In this document: piece after piece, positions 1 through 5,026 of the stretch
How the letters are laid out: each line of letters starts with the position of its first letter
How positions within the stretch are numbered: position 1 is the first letter of the stretch
Source of the DNA: Candidatus Colimonas fimequi
GTDB lineage: Bacteria; Bacillota; Clostridia; Peptostreptococcales; Anaerovoracaceae
Length of the DNA: 5,070 nt
Direction of reading: 5' to 3'
Assembly (NCBI GenBank): GCA_018065295.1
Contig: JAGHTQ010000157.1
Location: 1 to 5,070, forward strand
Notes under the pieces: generated by a model
What the model saw: only the letters and a program-made list of their open reading frames with translations
What the model was told of the DNA's origin: nothing
The model's database searches: none
Made by a program: the position numbers and the translations under genes

Positions 1-62
1 GAACCTTTGAGACTCATAAAGTTTAGCTTCTGATTTTTCAATTCCTGACATATAACGTCACT
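1..62 (-). pseudogene. Continuation of the nucleotidyltransferase reading frame beyond the TAG
   Basis: Downstream of the TAG, the same frame encodes 20 further residues, SDVICQELKNQKLNFMSLKG, and stays open to the edge. This matches the point in PF14907-type proteins where a helix leads into a beta strand ending in a conserved L-K-G just before the nucleotidyltransferase core; with the stop counted as residue 77, LKG falls at 95-97. The register is preserved, so a single base substitution explains the break better than a frameshift. It could be a true nonsense mutation, a sequencing or assembly error close to a contig end, or a suppressed stop. Confidence 0.5.
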
Positions 63-293
63 CTAGAAATTAAAAATAAGCGACTTGCGAATAGCCTTCT
101 CACGTTCCTGACGCCACTCTTCTGTGCGCACATCAGTTGGCATTCCGGCATATCCTATAACTGTCAGATTGTGACGCTTGCATTGCTTATATAAATACTC
201 GACGTTGGCGTCACCAATGTCCGCTGTCTTGCCGTGCAGTCCGCAGCAGATTATATCCAGGAAAGCTAACTGGTTAACACTTAATCTGTCCAT
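63..293 (-). CDS. N-terminal part of a PF14907-like nucleotidyltransferase family protein, cut by an in-frame TAG
   Basis: This 76-residue ORF is the front end of a much longer protein, not a complete gene. Residues 10-50 read as the helical N-terminus of the uncharacterised nucleotidyltransferase family (NTP_transf_5, PF14907): a FLDIICCGLHGK stretch, then EYLYKQCKRHNLTVIGYAG, equivalent to the family's 'leucine-rich helix, then Lys-x-His-x-hydrophobic-tyrosine' layout. Family members are usually about 350-400 residues, so the catalytic domain would lie beyond the window. The frame stops at TAG (63-65) but continues open on the far side with family-like sequence. The ATG at 293 overlaps the 3' end of the ABC gene by 13 bases and has a strong GGGAGGG site 7 bases upstream. 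Homologues accompany lasso-peptide and other RiPP clusters in Firmicutes, but their substrate is not established. Family assignment is by eye and moderately confident; function is unknown. Confidence 0.6.
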   Translation of the reverse strand: MDRLSVNQLAFLDIICCGLHGKTADIGDANVEYLYKQCKRHNLTVIGYAGMPTDVRTEEWRQEREKAIRKSLIFNF

Positions 294-1924
294 TGGTTAA
301 CCCTCCCGTTCTCAACCACATATCGACGCTGACATACATCGAATGCGGCCGGTCTATGTGTCACAATTACTACGGTCCTGTCAGTAAGTTCACGCAGATT
401 GTTTAGAAGTTTCCTCTCCGTATCCATATCTAACGAAGCTGTCGCTTCGTCGAGAAGTAATACTGGGTGGTTACTCACCAGAGCACGTGCGATTGCAATC
501 CTTTGGATCTGGCCCTCAGATAGACCAAGGCCCTTCTCTCCGATAGTCGCATCCAGACCTCCATCTAGCTCACGTACCACATCGTCGATACACGCAACAC
601 TAAGTGCTGACCACAGAGAATCTTCATTTTCCATTAGCTCCTTATCGCCAAAGGTTAACACCTGACGAATAGTTCCGCTCATAAGCTGATTGCCTTGAGG
701 AACGTATGCGAACACCTTTTGGCCAGAGCATATGCGATGGCCAGAACTTGGATTATATACGCCCATAAGGAGTCTCAGAAGTGTACTTTTGCCACCGCCA
801 GATACACCTGAAATAGCGATGAAGTCACCTGGATTGATTGTCAGGTTTACATCCTCGAGAACATTGGTAAGACCGTCAAATGAAAATGACACGTTTTCCA
901 TCTCAACGCCTGAGAACCCTTGACGCTCAGTGTCCTCACCCTGCTCATCTCGAGTAACACCATTAACTGCATCCATAAGTCGCTCGCCACTGGCAATAGC
1001 TGCGAAATACTTAGGCAGATAGCCAGTCACGTTGGCAATCGGTGCCTGAATCTGAGATATGAGCTGTATTACTGCAACGAAAGTACCATATGAAATAGTA
1101 CCCAAAAGGATTCCATATCCACACACGATGGCACCAAGTGCATATGTGCCATTGATCAGCGCTGCGAATCCTATGTTGCAAATATTACTGAATTTATTTC
1201 TAATCATGCGCTTAGCCTTATGGCCTTCCATAAGATCTTGCGCCTGAGAATTGGCTAACTGCGTTTTGCCGAAGGAGTGAACGATAAGAAGATTTGACAG
1301 ATGCTCCGTCATGAATATACGAAGACTTCCATCAGCTTCCTGCACCCCTTTGTGCAATTCCTTAAGCTTACGTCTGAACAGATACGAGAACGTAAGCAGA
1401 ATAACTCCGCCAGGTACGATTAATGCTGCGAAGAACGGGAGCATGATAACCAGCAGCACCACTGCACCAACTATCTTAGCTACCATACCTGCTGCTTCAG
1501 GAACAATTGTTGCAATACCGTCGGCGACTACAACAGTGTCTGAAGTAAGCCTGTTCATCCACTCACCGGAATGAACGGATGAAACTTTGAGATAATCTCC
1601 ATCAAGAGCTGCTCCGAATACCTTCGCCTTGAACTTGTTCTCGATAGTTGAACGAGTCAGCTCCAGCATGTATCTGAGGAATGCTCTAAGTGATATAGTC
1701 GCTACGATAATGAGCACGAAAACGATAGCTGCATGGATGAATCCATCAAGCTCCTTAGCCACCGCCTGATCAATCATTTCGCGCATGAACCAGGCAAGTG
1801 CTACACCACTCATTCCCAGGAGTACCTGTACTACCATGAGCACTACTATATTGAGTTTTGTTTTATCTATAACTGCAAGAAACCAGGAAATTACCTCAGC
1901 GTTTCTCGCGTCTCTTTTTAACAT
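281..1924 (-). CDS. ABC exporter, half-transporter with fused membrane and ATPase domains, no peptidase domain
   Basis: This 547-residue protein is a type IV ABC exporter half-transporter that should work as a dimer in the cytoplasmic membrane. The membrane domain covers about residues 20-310, with hydrophobic segments near 24-46, 62-84, 147-182 (two helices) and 250-300 (two helices), six in all. The ATPase domain from about 340 contains Walker A GVSGGGKS (373-380), Q-loop Gln410, signature LSEGQ (468-472), Walker B VLLLDE (488-493) and H-loop His523, so all ATP-hydrolysis motifs look intact. There is no N-terminal C39 peptidase domain, so any leader removal must be done by another protein; the S24/S26 peptidase gene immediately upstream is the obvious candidate. 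I chose ATG 1924: it starts the normal exporter N-terminus, whereas the ORF upstream of it (to 2017) merely overlaps the peptidase gene. It overlaps the peptidase gene by 29 bases, with a GGGG about 12 bases upstream. The exported substrate is unknown; a modified peptide is inferred from the operon. Confidence 0.9.
   Translation of the reverse strand: MLKRDARNAEVISWFLAVIDKTKLNIVVLMVVQVLLGMSGVALAWFMREMIDQAVAKELDGFIHAAIVFVLIIVATISLRAFLRYMLELTRSTIENKFKAKVFGAALDGDYLKVSSVHSGEWMNRLTSDTVVVADGIATIVPEAAGMVAKIVGAVVLLVIMLPFFAALIVPGGVILLTFSYLFRRKLKELHKGVQEADGSLRIFMTEHLSNLLIVHSFGKTQLANSQAQDLMEGHKAKRMIRNKFSNICNIGFAALINGTYALGAIVCGYGILLGTISYGTFVAVIQLISQIQAPIANVTGYLPKYFAAIASGERLMDAVNGVTRDEQGEDTERQGFSGVEMENVSFSFDGLTNVLEDVNLTINPGDFIAISGVSGGGKSTLLRLLMGVYNPSSGHRICSGQKVFAYVPQGNQLMSGTIRQVLTFGDKELMENEDSLWSALSVACIDDVVRELDGGLDATIGEKGLGLSEGQIQRIAIARALVSNHPVLLLDEATASLDMDTERKLLNNLRELTDRTVVIVTHRPAAFDVCQRRYVVENGRVNQWTD
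301..307 (-). promoter_or_regulatory. Ribosome binding site for the nucleotidyltransferase
   Basis: The minus strand reads GGGAGGG, then 7 bases, then ATG at 293. The site lies inside the ABC coding sequence (the NGRVNQ region near its C-terminus) and fixes the start of the next gene, implying translation coupled to the end of the ABC gene. Confidence 0.75.
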
Positions 1925-2336
1925 TTGCCAGTTTACCCCTAACAACCTTATAACTTCTACGTATCGGATAAATACCGTACCACACCTTAGAATAGAGACG
2001 ATACAGGGAATTATCAACCGTCACAGTTCGCCCCTTACGAACAAACTCTGACAGAACGCCCAGCACCTGCTGGTCAGACACAATCTCCTTAGCGACACAG
2101 TTGTCGCCCAGAACGATATAGTCATCGCCGCGTCGGCCTACAACACGGTGAAGGACATAATCCTCGCCCCTTTTGTAGAGAATCACGTCATATTTCTCGC
2201 ATGGAGCATCGCCCTTGGCATGCAAAGTGAAAATGTCGCGCCCCTGCTTTATCATGGGCTCCATGCTAACGCCCACGTTCTTGTATGTAAGACTACCGTG
2301 CTCCTGCAGGTAATCTTCAAAAGACATCTTAGTCAT
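1896..2336 (-). CDS. Soluble S24/S26-family serine peptidase (signal-peptidase-like)
   Basis: This 146-residue protein has the S24/S26 fold signature: GVSMEPMI with the nucleophile Ser24, a CEKYDVILYKRG strand (46-57), the YVLHRVVGRRGDD segment with His63, and the LGDNC loop (76-80). The histidine sits where bacterial type I signal peptidases carry the catalytic lysine, so it resembles the Ser/His (SipW or ER-type) branch. I see no transmembrane helix at either end, unlike a normal signal peptidase, so it is probably cytosolic or peripheral. The C-terminus is strongly basic (last ten residues ANVKKRREKR). Lying between a PqqD-like protein and a peptidase-less exporter, it probably matures the operon's peptide product; this role is inferred. 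I chose ATG 2336 because GGAG stands 6 bases upstream; the ATG at 2327 is an alternative, and the TTG at 2348 is unlikely. It overlaps the PqqD-like gene by 8 bases. Confidence 0.82.
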   Translation of the reverse strand: MTKMSFEDYLQEHGSLTYKNVGVSMEPMIKQGRDIFTLHAKGDAPCEKYDVILYKRGEDYVLHRVVGRRGDDYIVLGDNCVAKEIVSDQQVLGVLSEFVRKGRTVTVDNSLYRLYSKVWYGIYPIRRSYKVVRGKLANVKKRREKR

Positions 2337-2589
2337 CCAGTGCTCCAATACCCTTCAGCTTGCCTAGAACCATATCCACATCGGCTGACACCTGCTCACG
2401 AGTAGCATCGTACTTCTCAAGGACAGCATCGATGATATCATCGCGGCTAGTTTCCTGCTTGAGACAATCGATGATGAATGCCGCAGTACTGTTGCTGCGA
2501 ACAAGACCTGAAAACACCTTAGTTGAAACGTCGATCAGCACCTGCTCATCGCCTGTGTTGTGTGTCATAAAACTATTCTTTAACTTCAT
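2329..2589 (-). CDS. PqqD-like protein (RiPP recognition element)
   Basis: This 86-residue protein has the size and layout of stand-alone PqqD-family proteins. An N-terminal beta region (GDEQVLIDVSTKVFSGLVRSN) leads to the hallmark helix STAAFIIDCLKQ, which corresponds to the family's 'N-x-T-a-a-x-I-w-x-x-L' motif. Then follow a DDIIDAVLEKYDA helix and a final VSADVDMVLGKLKGIGAL helix, equivalent to the 'v-x-x-D-v-x-x-f-l-x-x-L' end. Proteins of this family bind leader peptides of ribosomal precursor peptides and present them to modifying enzymes; the kinase encoded immediately upstream and the peptidase immediately downstream are likely partners (inference). Two adjacent ATGs at 2592 and 2589 can start it; the second has better spacing (7 bases) to GAGAGG. 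It directly follows the kinase stop codon in the same reading frame. The stop is TAA. Confidence 0.88.
   Translation of the reverse strand: MKLKNSFMTHNTGDEQVLIDVSTKVFSGLVRSNSTAAFIIDCLKQETSRDDIIDAVLEKYDATREQVSADVDMVLGKLKGIGALDD
2343..2346 (-). promoter_or_regulatory. Ribosome binding site deciding the peptidase start
   Basis: The minus strand has GGAG, 6 bases, then ATG at 2336. It lies within the last codons of the PqqD-like gene. This spacing favours 2336 over the in-frame ATG at 2327, which would be 15 bases away. Confidence 0.6.
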
Positions 2590-2592
2590 CAT

Positions 2593-3306
2593 CTAGCCTC
2601 TCATTTCTTCGTAAGATACACGCGCCGCTTCTGGGTCCATGTTGCATCTTAATCTATAAAACTTAACGTGCTGACCCATCTGATCGATGAGGCTCATAGT
2701 CTTGGCCATAAGCGCCTGATCGTTAGGTCTATACGTCTGCTGTATCAACATAGGATACGCTTCTTGAAAAGTAATCTGGTGGATTTCGTTCGCTTCGCCT
2801 CTCTCAAGGATGCAAATTGCCTTAAGTGGAACGTTCACGTTATTACTTCGTCTGTGCTTACCGTCCCACGGTGTACCGTAAATCTCCACACCATCATCGG
2901 AAATACCAACGATAGGCTTGTCGTCGTTGACCATTATCGCGCGGTTGTCGAACATGTCCATCCACAGTTTAGCGTGTGTGGATTTACCGGTTCCTGATTT
3001 GGCAGTAAACATATATCCCTGCCCATCGACAGCAACAGCGGAGCCGTGCATTAACAGATATCCATCCTTAATGAGTGCATTGGCAAGCATACGATACGCT
3101 GCCAAAGTGGCCAGATATCCATCTGAATGCTCATCGCCATCCGCGAAATAGTTTCTCTCATAGGACACATGTCGCGGTTCAACGGACAGCTTAATATCAG
3201 CATTACACGTCTCCACCTCATACTCGTGGCAAAGATTATGGATGCTGTTATATATTGTATCTATCTCGATTACATGGTTTGCAATCTTGTAATATTTAAT
3301 GGTCAT
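2593..3306 (-). CDS. HPr-kinase-like protein, probable peptide kinase of a RiPP pathway
   Basis: This 237-residue protein matches the C-terminal kinase part of the HPr(Ser) kinase family without the N-terminal regulatory domain of true HprK. Visible features are the LLMHGSAVAV strand (84-93) with a histidine-containing motif, then the P-loop TAKSGTGKSTHAKLW (101-115, Lys108), the VNDDKPIV segment (126-133), and the GTPWDGKH region (144-151). The C-terminus FYRLRCNMDPEAARVSYEE is typical of the small HprK-like proteins found beside PqqD homologues. A homologous kinase in the paeninodin lasso-peptide pathway phosphorylates the precursor peptide, so peptide phosphorylation is the best guess, but the substrate is not visible here. 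I chose ATG 3306 because AGGA stands 5 bases upstream; a GTG at 3339 would add 11 residues without a well-placed site. It is the first gene of the operon, with a probable promoter just upstream. It ends in TAG, immediately followed by the ATG of the next gene. Confidence 0.85.
   Translation of the reverse strand: MTIKYYKIANHVIEIDTIYNSIHNLCHEYEVETCNADIKLSVEPRHVSYERNYFADGDEHSDGYLATLAAYRMLANALIKDGYLLMHGSAVAVDGQGYMFTAKSGTGKSTHAKLWMDMFDNRAIMVNDDKPIVGISDDGVEIYGTPWDGKHRRSNNVNVPLKAICILERGEANEIHQITFQEAYPMLIQQTYRPNDQALMAKTMSLIDQMGQHVKFYRLRCNMDPEAARVSYEEMRG
2597..2602 (-). promoter_or_regulatory. Ribosome binding site for the PqqD-like gene
   Basis: GAGAGG on the minus strand overlaps the last codons of the kinase gene. 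It is 4 bases from the first ATG (2592) and 7 from the second (2589), so the second ATG is preferred. Initiation directly over the kinase TAG implies coupling of the two genes. Confidence 0.6.
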
Positions 3307-3311
3307 TTTGT

Positions 3312-3315
3312 TCCT
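3312..3315 (-). promoter_or_regulatory. Ribosome binding site deciding the kinase start
   Basis: The minus strand has AGGA, 5 bases (ACAAA), then ATG at 3306. The in-frame GTG at 3339 has its only AGG touching the start codon, too close to work, so 3306 is preferred. Confidence 0.65.
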
Positions 3316-3353
3316 ATCTGAATTTAAGTCGGTTCTCACCTAGGATACTCTTC

Positions 3354-3382
3354 ATTGTATCATTTTTGCGATTTTAATTTAA
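3354..3382 (-). promoter_or_regulatory. Probable extended -10 promoter of the kinase-PqqD-peptidase-exporter operon
   Basis: On the minus strand, TACAAT (3359-3354) is preceded by TGA, giving the extended -10 form TG-N-TACAAT. Seventeen bases upstream is a weak -35 candidate TTAAAT (3382-3377). The spacer is A-rich. Transcription would start near 3347, giving a short leader of about 40 bases before the kinase ATG. The site sits just downstream of the upstream gene's terminator, as expected for an independent operon promoter. Identified by eye. Confidence 0.55.
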
Positions 3383-3392
3383 TGGGAACTTT

Positions 3393-3424
3393 AAAAAAAG
3401 GAGTAAATGATATACATTTACTCC
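3393..3424 (-). terminator. Intrinsic terminator of the large membrane-protein gene
   Basis: On the minus strand a perfect 10-bp stem, GGAGTAAATG (3424-3415) and CATTTACTCC (3409-3400), encloses a 5-base loop and is followed by seven T (3399-3393). It starts immediately after the TAG stop of the upstream gene, with no gap. On the plus strand the hairpin is preceded, not followed, by the A/T run, so it is a terminator for leftward transcription only. It separates the membrane-protein gene from the five-gene operon. Confidence 0.92.
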
Positions 3425-5026
3425 CTACTTAACTTTATAAACCATCATTTCCTGCCCCTTCGGTGTGACGAATGTGTCGACCACTTCCTGGGAAACAGTG
3501 TTCTTATCTTCGTCTGCAATGCCCATGCGGCGATATACTTTCTTCTTGCCCTGAGCGATAAAGTATACGTTGTCACGTGCCAGGAAACTTTGTCCTAGGT
3601 TTGCAGTTTCAACAGCCGTAAGTTTCTCATCATACACTGGACTTAAATTCATCCAGCTGCCAGACATGAACCAGTTGCCCTGCTTGGTGTCGTCGTATGG
3701 ACCAGTGCCGTCAGTCACGCTCAGAGTATCCAGTACATACAGATTGTCCGGATGTTCACCGCAGTACTGAATAACCGCGTTCTTGTTGGTCATTACCTGG
3801 CCACTAGTGTCCTGTGCGGCTGCAACTGCGTCGATCTGATTAGCAAAGGTTCCAGCGTTGATGACCAGAACGAGTAATACGATTTCGGCTGCTGTTAGCA
3901 TGCCGGCTGCGATGGCGCCTGCCTTGCTGCCGAAGAGTTTCTTGTAGAGCGGAACATCGTATCTGCCGGCTTCGCCGTCGTATTCGTTAACGTCCTCATC
4001 TCTATATATACCCGGCTTCCACAGTCCAAGAATGCGGACCATAACATACATCCCAGCGCACAATGTCAACAGCCTGATAACTTCTTCTACACGATCTGGG
4101 AATCTGCCGTCAGCTGCCAGATACAGCCATTCAGCTGCAACGATGCCAGCTGAGCCAACAAGTGCGATCAGATTAGCAACGTGTCCCCAAACTCGTCTTC
4201 TGAATGACTTGTAATGCCAAATAATGCTGACTTGTAGTAGCAAGAATGCAGCGAGCCAGAACCATAATGCTCCTTTGACAAGCCATGGATTGGAATCGTC
4301 TGTGTCTATGAAGTTAGCGAGTGCCGCACCTTTAGCGCCCAACAACTTCTCCTTAAGTGGTTGCTGCTTCTCGCCTTTCACCTCGTACTCATATACCGCA
4401 CGAAGGTCATCCTGACCATAGTCCTCAACCATACAGTACGTATAGCGTGTCATGGCGTAGAACTTGTTAGGATTCATATCAATAGACTCATAGAACTCTT
4501 GATTCTCGTCATAATCTGGATAGTCCACATAGTCGGTCAAATGTGCACGCATCTTATTATACTCACGATACTGCTGCCAATCGTCGCTGCCATACATGTG
4601 GTCGTCGTATTTCATTGCACCGAAAATCAGTGCAAACGACAATACTACGCATACCCATGGGCGCCAATCCTTGAAGAAGTTAACGCCGAACTTGATTACA
4701 GTTTCCATTCCGATTATTGGCAAAGCCATAAGGAAACATGGTTCACGATAGCTGTAAGCACATATCATAATGAATGCGAATGTTAGGATGTTCCATGGGC
4801 GCCATGCCTCTTCCCTGCGAAGAAATCCATAGTATAACACACCCATTACAGCCATGAATCCTGCCGCAGTTGAGAACGTCATGTTGGCGAAATGAGGTAA
4901 CCATGCCAGCAGAAACACCAGGTCAAACATCACGCATAATTCGATTCTGAGGCAGACTAGATAACAAAACATTGGATACAACACGGCATTCATTGCGATA
5001 TTGAAAACAAGCTTGAATGTATTCAA
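3425..5026 (-). CDS. Large polytopic membrane protein with C-terminal soluble domain, 5' end incomplete
   Basis: Visible are 533 residues, counted from a TTG at 5026 that is probably not the true start. About nine hydrophobic segments are seen (near residues 5-27, 31-46, 50-68, 78-104, 122-138, 250-270, 282-303, 313-335 and 368-392). Between the fifth and sixth lies a long polar loop (139-248) rich in Tyr and Asp, including YREYNKMRAHLTDY, DYPDYDENQEFYESI and RYTYCMVEDYG. The last 140 residues form a soluble domain with NPDN-like (EHPDNLYVLDT), SGSWMNLSP and ARDNVYFIAQGKKKV segments. This arrangement resembles uncharacterised Lachnospiraceae membrane proteins that look like glycosyltransferase or polysaccharide-export enzymes; I do not recognise a catalytic motif and assign no reaction. 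It is separated from the downstream operon by a terminator and need not share its function. The stop is TAG. The missing start means it is partial or broken near the right edge. Confidence 0.75.
   Translation of the reverse strand: MNTFKLVFNIAMNAVLYPMFCYLVCLRIELCVMFDLVFLLAWLPHFANMTFSTAAGFMAVMGVLYYGFLRREEAWRPWNILTFAFIMICAYSYREPCFLMALPIIGMETVIKFGVNFFKDWRPWVCVVLSFALIFGAMKYDDHMYGSDDWQQYREYNKMRAHLTDYVDYPDYDENQEFYESIDMNPNKFYAMTRYTYCMVEDYGQDDLRAVYEYEVKGEKQQPLKEKLLGAKGAALANFIDTDDSNPWLVKGALWFWLAAFLLLQVSIIWHYKSFRRRVWGHVANLIALVGSAGIVAAEWLYLAADGRFPDRVEEVIRLLTLCAGMYVMVRILGLWKPGIYRDEDVNEYDGEAGRYDVPLYKKLFGSKAGAIAAGMLTAAEIVLLVLVINAGTFANQIDAVAAAQDTSGQVMTNKNAVIQYCGEHPDNLYVLDTLSVTDGTGPYDDTKQGNWFMSGSWMNLSPVYDEKLTAVETANLGQSFLARDNVYFIAQGKKKVYRRMGIADEDKNTVSQEVVDTFVTPKGQEMMVYKVK

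Noticed and set aside
1925..2017. A 31-residue N-terminal extension of the ABC exporter to 2017.
   Set aside because: It lies wholly inside the peptidase gene; the ATG at 1924 begins the normal exporter N-terminus.
2148..2997. Several plus-strand ORFs of 78-109 codons opposite the peptidase, PqqD-like and kinase genes.
   Set aside because: They are shadows of well-supported minus-strand genes and show no recognisable domain or ribosome binding site.
3307..3339. GTG at 3339 as the kinase start.
   Set aside because: Its only purine-rich sequence touches the start codon, whereas ATG 3306 has AGGA at a normal distance and begins the typical family N-terminus.
3339..3344. CCTAGG palindrome in the operon leader as an operator.
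   Set aside because: Only a six-base palindrome with no extended symmetry; not enough to call a binding site.
3314..3355. A 13-codon minus-strand ORF, MKSILGENRLKFR then TAG, just before the kinase, considered as a leader or precursor peptide.
   Set aside because: Its ATG overlaps the proposed -10 box, it has no ribosome binding site, and it has no leader/core character; too short to support.
4361..4786. A 141-codon plus-strand ORF.
   Set aside because: It lies antisense inside the membrane-protein gene, and its low-complexity Ile/Val/Leu/His composition mirrors the opposite strand; no start signal or family resemblance.
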